64,000 nt of DNA from Micavibrio sp. UBA6147 (GCA_002423185.1 DIUX01000002.1:1-64000); one strand, 5' to 3'; numbered from the stretch's first letter, positions 8,825-15,510 are shown. Numbers and translations: made by a program. Notes: generated from the letters alone by a model not told the origin.

Positions 8825-9373
8825 ATGAGCAGCGAACACAATAAAAACGCACCAAAAACCGACAAAGAAAAACCTCGCGGCGGGTTTATCAGTCGCTTGT
8901 TCTCAGGATTGGCGCAAAGCTGGAAAAACCGCAATAACCCGAGCCTGCAAGAAATCACAACCTATGTCTTTTGCCATACTAAAATCGAGGAACGCCAAAG
9001 GCGCGGCATGTTCTCGCACGAAGTCATCACAGACAAGTATGAATTTCCGTGCTCAACAAATTTGATCGCCACCCGCATAAGCGGAACCGATCTATACACC
9101 ATTGATAAAATCGAACGGACACGGCGCGGCAACGACAATGTACACATCGCACAAAAACGCTATGACCACGGCGGCAAAAAAGCCGTCGATATTGTCGAAG
9201 CCATCGGAGTCCTCAAAAAATGGGAGGAAGACGCGATGAATGGCACGGATTTTGACCGTATTCAAAGCCATCAGCCCTATGTCAAAACACATTATTCACG
9301 GCATTTGCATGAGGACCACAAACCGCGCCCGACCCTGATCCGCCTTAAACCCGACCAAAACAAGCCGCAATAA
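8825..9373 (+). CDS. Small basic protein with C-terminal WEE...HYSRH motif, copy A
   Basis: 182 aa from the ATG at 8825: AAGGA lies 7 nt before it, whereas the ATG at 8819 would leave only 1 nt. Hydrophilic and Lys/Arg-rich with no membrane segment. The last third contains GVLKKWEEDAM and then THYSRHLHED. The next gene has the same pair (ILKSWEEEAK, LHYSRHQK), so the two are distant duplicates. It probably belongs to the transcript of paralogues 5 and 6. Family not recognised. Confidence 0.8.
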   Translation: MSSEHNKNAPKTDKEKPRGGFISRLFSGLAQSWKNRNNPSLQEITTYVFCHTKIEERQRRGMFSHEVITDKYEFPCSTNLIATRISGTDLYTIDKIERTRRGNDNVHIAQKRYDHGGKKAVDIVEAIGVLKKWEEDAMNGTDFDRIQSHQPYVKTHYSRHLHEDHKPRPTLIRLKPDQNKPQ

Positions 9374-9390
9374 ACGCACGGAGTGAACAT

Positions 9391-9840
9391 ATGGGCATCG
9401 GACAAAATATTAGCGACTTCTTCTCCGCATCCGCCGCGCTGGGAAGAACCGCGTTCGGCACCAGCAAAGGCCGCGTATCAACCATGCGTTTCGCGGAGAA
9501 ACACGGCGATAAAAACGACCCCCAAAACTACGGGGCGTTTCACTGGCTTGAAGCGTTGGAATCTAACGTGGTGAGAGTTTTAGACTCCTCCGAGGAAATC
9601 CCGCTCTATGTGATTTACCAATGCCGCCTTAATTTCGGCAAAGCTCCACAAAAGCCGACGCAAAAAAACGGACGAGTCGAGATCACCATTGACGGAGAAA
9701 AGATTTTCACCTTCCCGCAAGCCATGGACATTCTCAAATCATGGGAAGAAGAAGCAAAGGCAAACCCTGAGCTTGTGACGCCTTCGGCCAGCCAACCGCT
9801 GCGCTCCCTACACTATTCCCGCCATCAAAAAATTCGCTAA
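9391..9840 (+). CDS. Small protein with C-terminal WEE...HYSRH motif, copy B
   Basis: 149 aa, 17 bases after copy A. The first 35 residues (MGIGQNISDFFSASAALGR) are amphipathic rather than basic. The middle contains a predicted beta strand pair around VEITIDGEKIFTF, and the end matches copy A. Probably co-transcribed. Function unknown. Confidence 0.8.
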   Translation: MGIGQNISDFFSASAALGRTAFGTSKGRVSTMRFAEKHGDKNDPQNYGAFHWLEALESNVVRVLDSSEEIPLYVIYQCRLNFGKAPQKPTQKNGRVEITIDGEKIFTFPQAMDILKSWEEEAKANPELVTPSASQPLRSLHYSRHQKIR

Positions 9841-9847
9841 ACGGCGG

Positions 9848-10264
9848 CTATATCGCTTTTTTCAAGGTGCCGCCGGTGTAGCGATAGATTCCTTGCTCAT
9901 ACGCTATGTTTTGCGCTGGTTCCACGGCAACGGCCTCATCATCCATATCAAGATACATCCATGCAGACAACCCGTTATCAAGCTCCACCATCTGGCGGAA
10001 ATAGTGCTTTCCTTCTTGCTCCAGAATATCCAGCTTTTCAAGCGTTGCGTGATCAACACGGTAAATCTCGCCCGCGATGCGCCCCTGCCCGCTCGTCCTG
10101 ACCGCTGGATACGTCCAATCACCAAGCGGGTCATACAGGTACTCAACCATCTCAAAATAGGACGCAGTGGTCACAGCAGGTGCAACAAAGGCGCTGTACT
10201 CAAGATAATGATCATTCCTGAAACCCTTTTTCAACGTTCCGTACGCAAAAATCAAATTGTCCAA
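9848..10264 (-). CDS. Gamma-glutamylcyclotransferase-like (AIG2/GGCT fold) protein
   Basis: 138 aa from the TTG at 10264, which has AAAGGAG six bases upstream; an in-frame TTG at 10282 would place that site inside the gene. Hallmarks of the GGCT fold are LIFAYGTLKKGFRNDHYL at the N-terminus (the Tyr-Gly-Thr-Leu substrate loop), the middle segment GEIYRVDHATLEKLDILEQEG and a final GIYRYTGG. Members split gamma-glutamyl amine or peptide bonds by cyclisation. The catalytic acid should be the Glu in LEQEG or nearby. It is convergent with copy B (7 bases between stops). The substrate cannot be told from sequence. Confidence 0.85.
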   Translation of the reverse strand: MDNLIFAYGTLKKGFRNDHYLEYSAFVAPAVTTASYFEMVEYLYDPLGDWTYPAVRTSGQGRIAGEIYRVDHATLEKLDILEQEGKHYFRQMVELDNGLSAWMYLDMDDEAVAVEPAQNIAYEQGIYRYTGGTLKKAI

Positions 10265-10334
10265 ACCCCGCTCCTTTCCCAAGCATCGCCAACCTCACAG
10301 AGCCTAGCACAGAGGAGCACAGAACGAGAATGTG

Positions 10335-10342
10335 AAAAAATT
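10335..10342. repeat. Target-site duplication, left copy
   Basis: AAAAAATT, identical to the copy at 13550-13557, directly abutting the left inverted repeat. Confidence 0.85.
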
Positions 10343-10371
10343 CCCACTTATATACTTGACTACACAAAATT
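10343..10371 (+). repeat. Left terminal inverted repeat of the IS element
   Basis: Starts CCCACTTAT and ends TTGACTACACAAAATT. It matches the reverse complement of 13521-13549 at 25 of 29 positions, with the four mismatches clustered in the middle. The -35 box of the transposase promoter lies inside it. Confidence 0.85.
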
Positions 10372-10384
10372 TTCATAGTATACT
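10356..10384 (+). promoter_or_regulatory. Transposase promoter, -35 inside the inverted repeat
   Basis: TTGACT, exactly 17 nt, then TATACT. The predicted transcription start falls on or next to the ATG at 10391, and there is no Shine-Dalgarno sequence, so a leaderless mRNA is likely. Confidence 0.7.
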
Positions 10385-10390
10385 GAAACT

Positions 10391-11350
10391 ATGATGAAAA
10401 TTGACATTTCAAAACCTATTTATACAAACGAAGAAGCCGCTCGCAAACACCTTGAAAAGTTGCGATGGCCTGAAAATATTTCATGCCCATTTTGTACAAA
10501 ACATGAAAAAGTCAAGCCAACGACAATGAAAAATAAGCCTTCGGCAAAAAATCCAAATCCGAAGCCTTTGAAAGGGTATTATCATTGCGGAGCTTGCCGT
10601 GTTCGCTTCACGGTTCGCACAGGCACAATTTATGAACGCTCGCATATTCCCCTTCATAAATGGGTACTGGCTACACAGCTTTTATGTTCTTCGAAAAAAG
10701 GAATGTCTGCGCATCAGCTTCATAGAATGCTTGGAATGACATATAAAACCGCATGGTTTATGGCGCACCGTATTCGTGAAGCCATGATGAATACAAGCCC
10801 TTCGCCGATTGGCGGAAAAGGGGAAAGCGTTCAAGCCGATGAAACGTATTTCGGACGCAAAGACGTTATTAAAAAATACACGAAATATGGAAGACCGACA
10901 CATTCAGGAAAAATGTCCGTTGTCGCCTTGGTTAGCAATGGAAAATCAAAGGCCTTTCATGTTGAATCGGCAAATCTTCAAGCCATTACCGAGATTTTGA
11001 AAAACAATGTACGCCCTGAAACAGAGCTTCATACGGATGAAAGCTATTTGTATAAAAGAATTGGTAAAGAATTTGCCGCGCATAAAACTGTTCGCCATGC
11101 TTCGGGCGAATATAAACGCAATGGGGCGCACACAAACAATGTTGAAAACTACTTTTCAATATTCAAACGTGGCATGACAGGCGTATATCAACGATGCTCG
11201 GAAAGACATCTTCAAAGATACTTGAATGAATTTGACTTCCGTTACAGCAATCGCGACATAAACGATTTTGAAAGATCGGACAAAGCCTTGCGGCAAGCCG
11301 AAGGCAAGCGCCTGACATACAAGGCAACAAAATCCAAAAGCGCGGCTTAG
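10391..11350 (+). CDS. IS1595-family (ISXO2-like) transposase
   Basis: 319 aa, full length. The N-terminus carries a zinc ribbon (C32-P-F-C35 and C66-G-A-C69). An HTH-like segment follows (MSAHQLHRMLGMTYKTAWFMAHRIREAM, read in two parts around residue 105-133), then an RNase-H-like DDE domain. Likely catalytic residues are D150 in QADETYFG, D216 in HTDESY, and N250/E252 in HTNNVENYF. IS1595 elements use a DD(N/E) set at this third position. It should catalyse cut-and-paste or copy-paste movement of the surrounding inverted repeats. Its last bases overlap a small minus-strand ORF by three bases. Confidence 0.93.
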   Translation: MMKIDISKPIYTNEEAARKHLEKLRWPENISCPFCTKHEKVKPTTMKNKPSAKNPNPKPLKGYYHCGACRVRFTVRTGTIYERSHIPLHKWVLATQLLCSSKKGMSAHQLHRMLGMTYKTAWFMAHRIREAMMNTSPSPIGGKGESVQADETYFGRKDVIKKYTKYGRPTHSGKMSVVALVSNGKSKAFHVESANLQAITEILKNNVRPETELHTDESYLYKRIGKEFAAHKTVRHASGEYKRNGAHTNNVENYFSIFKRGMTGVYQRCSERHLQRYLNEFDFRYSNRDINDFERSDKALRQAEGKRLTYKATKSKSAA

Positions 11351-11472
11351 TCCTTTTCAGCCTTTTGAGAATCCTTGTTTTTCTTGGATTCCTTCAAAGG
11401 CTTTGGCGGCGTATTCAACATACGCTTAAGGACTTCATCGCGCTTTTGTGTGTCTTTAGGTTCTGAGGGCAT
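11347..11472 (-). CDS. 41-aa charged passenger peptide
   Basis: Begins MPSEPKDTQKRDEVLKRML and is followed by a Pro/Lys-rich tail. Its ATG directly follows the TAA of the upstream 56-aa ORF (TAAATG), a sign of translational coupling. It runs convergently into the transposase stop codon. Strongly charged and probably helical; too short for any family assignment. It may be a small DNA- or protein-binding partner of the element. Confidence 0.6.
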   Translation of the reverse strand: MPSEPKDTQKRDEVLKRMLNTPPKPLKESKKNKDSQKAEKD

Positions 11473-11643
11473 TTATTCTTCATAAGGATTTGTGCCGTGG
11501 GTGGCCTTCCAACAACGCAAGTAAGCTGTAATATAATCTTTTTCTGATTTTATCTCTACAAGGTTCGAGCTGAACAATGTGTAAACCATTTCGTAGGCCA
11601 CTTTAGCATTGCTTGATGTTTCAAGGGTGAGTTTATCAGCCAT
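11473..11643 (-). CDS. 56-aa passenger protein, coupled to the 41-aa ORF
   Basis: Start ATG at 11643 has GGAG seven bases upstream on the minus strand; the longer frame to 11691 lacks a ribosome site. The protein (MADKLTLETSSNAKVAYEMV, ending in ATHGTNPYEE) is a single helix-rich soluble domain. It forms a two-gene minus-strand unit with the 41-aa ORF. No family recognised; a toxin-antitoxin-like arrangement is possible but unsupported by motifs. Confidence 0.65.
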   Translation of the reverse strand: MADKLTLETSSNAKVAYEMVYTLFSSNLVEIKSEKDYITAYLRCWKATHGTNPYEE

Positions 11644-11721
11644 TTTGCTTCTCCAATTTACGTTTAAGATATAAGAACAAATATAGCACAAATGTAGCGT
11701 ATTCCTATTTTGTTCTAAAAA

Positions 11722-11730
11722 TTATCCACA
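11722..11730 (+). other. Perfect DnaA-box match
   Basis: TTATCCACA in the divergent intergenic region of the element. A single box is likely by chance in this length of sequence. Confidence 0.3.
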
Positions 11731-11743
11731 GGCTGTCTATATA

Positions 11744-11779
11744 TAAATACCCTACACGAATTAACGCATAGGGTATTTA
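11744..11779. repeat. 11-bp perfect inverted repeat covering a ribosome site
   Basis: TAAATACCCTA (11744-11754) and TAGGGTATTTA (11769-11779) with a 14-nt loop. The right arm contains the AGGG that would serve the ATG at 11781, so folding would hide the ribosome site; it could equally be an operator. Confidence 0.6.
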
Positions 11780-11780
11780 A

Positions 11781-11948
11781 ATGACTGATTTAGAAAAATG
11801 GAACAGGCTTAAAGAAATAATCGATTTTGATAAATTTGAAAAAGAGCTATGTCGTGTTGACAAAGCCGCCCCAAGAGTACCTATACCCACGAAAGTATAT
11901 TGCGCTTTGATAACATCTTTTAAAGGTTGTCTTTTCCCAAATCAGTAA
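11781..11948 (+). CDS. Small passenger ORF, 55 aa, possible transposase remnant
   Basis: Starts MTDLEKWNRLKEIIDFDKFE. AGGG lies 7 nt before the ATG but sits in the inverted repeat. The arrangement 'IIDFDKFEKEL...PRVPIPTKVYCALI' faintly resembles the N-terminal segment of IS5/IS1182-type transposases, but the frame stops after 55 codons, so either it is a decayed fragment or an unrelated peptide. It overlaps the 3' end of the convergent minus-strand gene by 29 bases. Confidence 0.4.
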   Translation: MTDLEKWNRLKEIIDFDKFEKELCRVDKAAPRVPIPTKVYCALITSFKGCLFPNQ

Positions 11949-12228
11949 GCTTGAGCGTCTTTATTTCTGTTTCATCATCATTTTCCGCCACATCTTCTTC
12001 CAACCACCCCCGCTCAACTAAGTTATCTATGCCTGCGCGGGCGTCCGCCAGACGATCTTCTTCCTTAAAAAGAGTGTGTTCATAGTCTTTTTCTTCGTAT
12101 TTTGTATTCAACAAAGCATCAATTAGCTTGTGCTGTGCTATAATTTTAGGCTTTCTAGGGCGGTCATATATTCGGATATGATCCCATACAATAGTGGCGC
12201 ATTCTTCGGGCGTAGGTTTTTTGGACAT
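11920..12228 (-). CDS. Passenger protein, possible winged-helix fold
   Basis: 102 aa from ATG 12228, with AAAAGGA six bases upstream; an earlier in-frame ATG at 12249 has none. The C-terminal half (DNLVERGWLEED..., then KTLKLTDLGKDNL) has the helix then beta-wing look of winged-helix proteins, and the N-terminus MSKKPTPEECATIVWDHI is helical. DNA binding is an inference. It lies just downstream of, and probably co-transcribed with, the membrane protein gene. Confidence 0.6.
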   Translation of the reverse strand: MSKKPTPEECATIVWDHIRIYDRPRKPKIIAQHKLIDALLNTKYEEKDYEHTLFKEEDRLADARAGIDNLVERGWLEEDVAENDDETEIKTLKLTDLGKDNL

Positions 12229-12254
12229 GATTTTTCCTTTTGATTTCATTGTTT

Positions 12255-12659
12255 TCAGATTTTTCCAAGTTCAAAATGTAAGCGTTCCATTACGCGGTTT
12301 AGTCCAGTTAAAACCATCCTTTCTTGCGCTCTCCATTGCCACACAATAAGTATAATTAGTGGAAAAAAACTCAAGCAAAATAGCAAGGCTATAAAAAACA
12401 TTACATTCGGGGTAGGCTTCACATCAATCATGATTTTTCCGCGCGTATCATTCATTTGAATACCAACTTTTCCTTCAAGACAGAAAATAGCCCCAAAAGC
12501 ATTATTATTAAAATTAAGAATCTGAACGCCGTGTTTGTTTTTTCTGATCTTCACACCACCAAAGTCTGCCTTAATAGCGCTTTTGATCTTTTCAATAATG
12601 TCATTCTCTGTTTTGGGCATTTCAAGCTCGAAATTTGTTGTAACTGTCAGAGTTGTCAT
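12255..12659 (-). CDS. Passenger membrane protein, 134 aa
   Basis: A soluble N-terminal domain (about 80 aa with beta-rich repeats such as GVKIRKNKHGVQILNF) is followed by a hydrophobic stretch at about 86-107 (FFIALLFCLSFFPLIILIVW) and a short basic tail. Its ATG overlaps the TGA of the small ORF upstream (ATGA), a sign of coupling. Function unknown. Confidence 0.7.
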   Translation of the reverse strand: MTTLTVTTNFELEMPKTENDIIEKIKSAIKADFGGVKIRKNKHGVQILNFNNNAFGAIFCLEGKVGIQMNDTRGKIMIDVKPTPNVMFFIALLFCLSFFPLIILIVWQWRAQERMVLTGLNRVMERLHFELGKI

Positions 12660-12775
12660 TTTATCCGCTTCTTTTCAAGGTTAACAAAAAAGTCACCAGA
12701 TTGCTCTGGTGACTGGGTGTTAAGAACCGTATCGAAAGAAACGGCGCGATGCTTTTGGGCTTGCGCCTTGGACAT
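12656..12775 (-). CDS. 39-aa ORF overlapping hairpins, coupled to membrane gene
   Basis: Starts MSKAQAQKHRAVSFDTVLNT and ends in EKKRIK, with its TGA overlapping the next ATG. No good Shine-Dalgarno. A terminator-shaped hairpin with a U6 tract lies inside this frame, so it could be an attenuator leader peptide. Alternatively the ORF is fortuitous and the region is a non-coding RNA. Confidence 0.4.
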   Translation of the reverse strand: MSKAQAQKHRAVSFDTVLNTQSPEQSGDFFVNLEKKRIK

Positions 12776-12853
12776 AACATCACCACCCAGCCCGAAGCCG
12801 AGTAGTGACACGTTTCCGGCAGTGTCATTTGCCGCTTTCGATAGGGTTCTTAA
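12686..12853 (-). ncRNA. Structured region: terminator-like hairpin plus 19-bp long-range stem
   Basis: On the minus strand GTCACCAGA / TCTGGTGAC (9 bp, 4-nt loop, 12692-12713) is followed by six U residues, a full terminator shape. Upstream of it 12720-12738 and 12835-12853 pair 18 of 19 bases (TTAAGAACCGTATCGAAAG). They enclose two smaller hairpins (GGCGC/GCGCC, and TGACAC/GTGTCA). A further 9-bp pair lies at 12896-12904 / 12923-12931. The segment is visibly richer in GC than the ORFs around it. Consistent with a small RNA or an attenuator; no known RNA class recognised. Confidence 0.5.
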
Positions 12854-12982
12854 GCCCTAGACTTCCCTGCGGGAAATCCATGTGAAGAATAACGGAAACA
12901 CCACGAGCAAGTCAAATCGCTTGTGGTGTTTGTGGAAATATAAATAAGGGAGGTTTAAAATTTTTAGAGAGGGATTTGAAGA

Positions 12983-13177
12983 GTGGAAATTGACGAAATT
13001 CTACACAGGTTTGGTCTTGAAGTTAGTGAGTGTGAAAGTCCCAATACAGTGCGGGCATATATACTGCTTAAACTTATGGACGGGTTGTCGTATGAGGAAG
13101 CAGAAGATGTTCTCTATAACTTGGGGGTACTTATAAAAGAGAACGCGCTTATTTCGTATCCAAGCCAAGCCTTTTAG
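12983..13177 (+). CDS. 64-aa passenger protein
   Basis: GTG start with GAGAGGG nine bases upstream. Begins MEIDEILHRFGLEVSECESP and has a helix-rich acidic centre (DGLSYEEAEDVLYNLGV). Could be a small regulator, but no motif decides. It runs 29 bases into the end of the convergent minus-strand gene. Confidence 0.55.
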   Translation: MEIDEILHRFGLEVSECESPNTVRAYILLKLMDGLSYEEAEDVLYNLGVLIKENALISYPSQAF

Positions 13178-13403
13178 CAATGGCTTCCGCCGCCTTTTTC
13201 GACTGCGCCCGCAGTTCTTTCTCTATGTCCATAGACCGTTTTTGCCATTCATGAATACGTTTCTTGACTTCAAGAACATAATCTTGAGGGTGCTGCTTCT
13301 GCTCTAAATTGTTATTTAATCTTATTAGCTCAGCTAGAAGCATCTCTTTGAGTAACAAATCTTTCGTTTTTGAAATGTTCGCGGGGGGTGTTGATTTTGG
13401 CAT
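13149..13403 (-). CDS. Coiled-coil passenger protein
   Basis: 84 aa from ATG 13403; a TTG at 13427 would add eight residues and neither has a clear ribosome site. After a Ser/Pro-rich start (MPKSTPPANISK) the rest is almost wholly helical with heptad-like Leu spacing (LLLKEMLLAELIRLNNNLEQ), ending AAEAIAKRLGLDTK. Last gene before the right inverted repeat. Function unknown. Confidence 0.55.
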   Translation of the reverse strand: MPKSTPPANISKTKDLLLKEMLLAELIRLNNNLEQKQHPQDYVLEVKKRIHEWQKRSMDIEKELRAQSKKAAEAIAKRLGLDTK

Positions 13404-13520
13404 TTGAGTGACCGTGAAATAGTTCAATTTACAAACATTTTATGGCTTTTACGAAGACTGTCCAGCTTTTTTATATGTACGGAATGTACAAGGGCTTTCA
13501 ATGCTTGGGAAGATTGTGTG

Positions 13521-13549
13521 AATTTTGTGTAGTCAAAGGGATAAGTGGG
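13521..13549 (-). repeat. Right terminal inverted repeat of the IS element
   Basis: Reverse complement begins CCCACTTATCCCTTTGACTA and matches the left end at 25 of 29 positions. Confidence 0.85.
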
Positions 13550-13557
13550 AAAAAATT
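13550..13557. repeat. Target-site duplication, right copy
   Basis: AAAAAATT, identical to the left copy. Confidence 0.85.
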
Positions 13558-13569
13558 CCTATTTTTGCG

Positions 13570-13599
13570 TTGACAACCACCCCCGACCTATGGCATAAA
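13570..13599 (+). promoter_or_regulatory. Predicted promoter ahead of the packaging genes
   Basis: TTGACA with an 18-nt spacer and CATAAA, starting 13 bases after the IS insertion. The 230 bases downstream of it contain no gene: there is a C9 tract followed by a CA-rich stretch (about 13680-13735) and otherwise nothing I can identify. Confidence 0.45.
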
Positions 13600-13830
13600 T
13601 TGTTCATATTGGACAAATCGGCTTGAGCAAAGCCTTTGTAGAGCGCACAAAAGCAGCGTGCGCCCCTCGCTCTTTTTCGCCCCCCCCCACACACGCAAGC
13701 GCACACACGCACACAAACACATTTGCACGCAGCCCGCACAGACGCCGCGCCTTGAGCCGAGCCTGTATTTGATCGGGCGTTTGGTCGCATTCCAGCCATT
13801 GGCGTGCCATAACGATGATGAGTATCCCCA

Positions 13831-14298
13831 ATGACACACACACACTTGACCAGACAGCAAAAAGATTTTTTAGCCGCTATAGAATCCGGCATGGCGACGA
13901 TTGAAGCCTATTGCTCCGTATACCAAACCCAGAATATGTCCGCCCCGACACTCCTCAAACGGGTTGGCCGTCTTGCACGCGCACTGGGCGTTCAGCCCCC
14001 CTCAGCAGAAGAAGCAGAGGAAGCGGAGCGGCTTAAAAGAGCCTCCGAATTCGTGGGACGCCCCGCTATTACGACCATGTTGCTCGATGCCTACAACAAA
14101 GCCAGCACCGATAGCCGCGGCGCAACCGCCATGATCGCCGCAACGATCGCCTTGGCAAAGCTGCATGGGCATATCCACGACAAATCGGACACCACCCAAA
14201 ACACCGCCCAAACGTCTGATTTACTGAAGAAAATTACAAAAGCGCGGCAACGAATCAAAAAAGAAAACGAACAAAATGCTTCACAAAAAAGCGAATAA
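13831..14298 (+). CDS. Probable terminase small subunit
   Basis: 155 aa. LTRQQKDFLAAIESGMATIEAY is an N-terminal helix-turn-helix-like segment of the kind found in small terminases. A charged helical region and a Lys-rich C-terminus follow. Position just before the large subunit gene (with a three-gene minus-strand insert between) supports this. The small subunit would recognise phage DNA for packaging. Ribosome site weak. No family motif is strong enough for certainty. Confidence 0.6.
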   Translation: MTHTHLTRQQKDFLAAIESGMATIEAYCSVYQTQNMSAPTLLKRVGRLARALGVQPPSAEEAEEAERLKRASEFVGRPAITTMLLDAYNKASTDSRGATAMIAATIALAKLHGHIHDKSDTTQNTAQTSDLLKKITKARQRIKKENEQNASQKSE

Positions 14299-14391
14299 AT
14301 AAAGATATAAATAACTTGACTTGTGACTTATTGAGCGCCTATACCAAGATTAACAAGCCAGAAAATTTATATGTCAAAGCAGGTGAAAACG

Positions 14392-14565
14392 ATGCGAACC
14401 ATGATGATGTTCGGATCCTTTGGATCTTTTGTCTTTTTGCTCCTGATTTTATGGAGCTATGTCGAGAGCACGCCTATTGTCCTTATGATGGAGGACAATA
14501 TGTACAGAACCAGTGACTGTATTTACATTCCCCTTCCCGGCGTTCGTTGCGAACCGGATTTTTAA
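14392..14565 (+). CDS. Small single-TM protein
   Basis: 57 aa from the ATG with AGGTG six bases upstream; an ATG at 14371 would add seven residues. One membrane segment at about 8-26 (FGSFGSFVFLLLILWSYV) and a short outer tail with two Cys. It lies between the small terminase and the minus-strand trio. Function unknown. Confidence 0.5.
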   Translation: MRTMMMFGSFGSFVFLLLILWSYVESTPIVLMMEDNMYRTSDCIYIPLPGVRCEPDF

Positions 14566-14584
14566 GCGTCAGAAAGCGTGGCGC

Positions 14585-14821
14585 TTATGGCACGCGCTTG
14601 AGAGCACGCTTGACACCAAGCTCAGCTTGAACCAATTCTGCGTAGGCTTTTGCAGCCTCCACCCCAGGAAAGGCGCCCTCGGTGTAATAGGACAATCCAT
14701 GATTTTGAAAATGGCCATAAAGCTTTTCTTTCATCTGCGCTATGCGCTCTAAATCCGTTTCAAGGGATGCTTGGTCGCTGGCGGCGGGGAAAGACTCTTG
14801 AAGTTTGGAAACCGGTTTCAT
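14585..14821 (-). CDS. Small helical protein of a minus-strand trio, member 1
   Basis: 78 aa, starting MKPVSKLQESFPAASDQ and ending LVQAELGVKRALKRVP. The first six residues are the same as in member 3, and the C-terminal 'KAYAELVQAEL..KR' block resembles 'KAAQSLLEAIRLKNQLKR' of member 3. Predicted all-helical and soluble. Opposite in direction to the phage late genes. Function unknown. Confidence 0.7.
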   Translation of the reverse strand: MKPVSKLQESFPAASDQASLETDLERIAQMKEKLYGHFQNHGLSYYTEGAFPGVEAAKAYAELVQAELGVKRALKRVP

Positions 14822-14825
14822 GGAT

Positions 14826-15107
14826 TTAGCCTTTATGCTTGAAATCTGAAGACGACTTGGCCTTTAGTGTCGGCGTAGCGCGCAGCTCCATCTCAAGCCG
14901 CGCGAGGTCAGCCCAAGCCATAGCAGCCTCACTTAAGCTCTTGCGGGTTTCAGCAGATGAGGAGGAATGAGGCAAGATACTCATCGCCTCGTCAAAAAGC
15001 GTTTTGAGGTGCCCCTGCATCGCAACTGTTTCCGCAATGCGCTGCGCCATGATTGTTTCATCAATCGGTGCGGCATCGCTGGGCTTTTGACCTATTTTAG
15101 GGTGCAT
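14826..15107 (-). CDS. Small helical protein of a minus-strand trio, member 2
   Basis: 93 aa, only 4 bases before member 1 on the same transcript. Helical, with SEAAMAWADLARLEMELR matching the C-terminal block of its neighbours. No signal peptide or TM. Probably a diverged duplicate. Confidence 0.7.
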   Translation of the reverse strand: MHPKIGQKPSDAAPIDETIMAQRIAETVAMQGHLKTLFDEAMSILPHSSSSAETRKSLSEAAMAWADLARLEMELRATPTLKAKSSSDFKHKG

Positions 15108-15125
15108 GGCAATCAGTTCCCGCCC

Positions 15126-15329
15126 TTAAATCGTTCGTTTCAATTGGTTCTTCAGACGGATAGCCTCAAGCAAAGACTGCGCAGCCTTGCTCTTCGCGGC
15201 AAGATCCTCCGCATCATATGCGTTGGCGTGCCTGAAATCCTTGCGAAGCTCGTCAATCACCACTTGAACAGTGTCCAGATCCTCCTTCACGGACGGGTCA
15301 TTCGCTGTGCTTTTACTGACGGGCTTCAT
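15126..15329 (-). CDS. Small helical protein of a minus-strand trio, member 3
   Basis: 67 aa from the ATG that gives MKPVSK, the same start as member 1; AAGG stands about 8 bases upstream, whereas the GTG at 15338 would leave no spacing. First gene of the minus-strand unit. Soluble, helical, charged; function unknown. Confidence 0.7.
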   Translation of the reverse strand: MKPVSKSTANDPSVKEDLDTVQVVIDELRKDFRHANAYDAEDLAAKSKAAQSLLEAIRLKNQLKRTI

Positions 15330-15510
15330 TGCTTTCACCTTAAATCTTATTATTTTTCATATTTAGCGCAGTGCATTGCCGTACGTCAATATTTTATTGG
15401 CCTGTGGGTTTTATAGGCCTGACTTTTGGACACGCCTTAATGCCACCGAAATACTGCGCAGCTCAGCGCAGTGCAACGCAACTTGCGCAGAAACAAAACA
15501 GGATCGATTG

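Larger units (their letters stand above)
10343..13549 (+). mobile_element. IS1595-family element with passenger genes, 3.2 kb
   Basis: The element is bounded by imperfect inverted repeats and flanked by identical 8-bp AT-rich direct repeats, as expected for IS1595-family insertions. It encodes one ISXO2/IS1595-type transposase at the left end. The remaining 2.1 kb is filled with small AT-rich ORFs on both strands and a structured segment. Both ends and both target duplicates are intact, so insertion was probably recent. It landed between the GGCT-like gene and the promoter of the phage packaging genes. Confidence 0.85.

Noticed and set aside
12456..12860. 134-aa plus-strand frame over the structured region
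   Set aside because: Lies antisense to the coupled minus-strand genes and is rich in Phe/Cys, as expected from reversed AT-rich coding sequence.
13533..13892. Three minus-strand frames over the C/CA-rich stretch
   Set aside because: Their Cys/Val-rich sequence is produced by the simple repeat.
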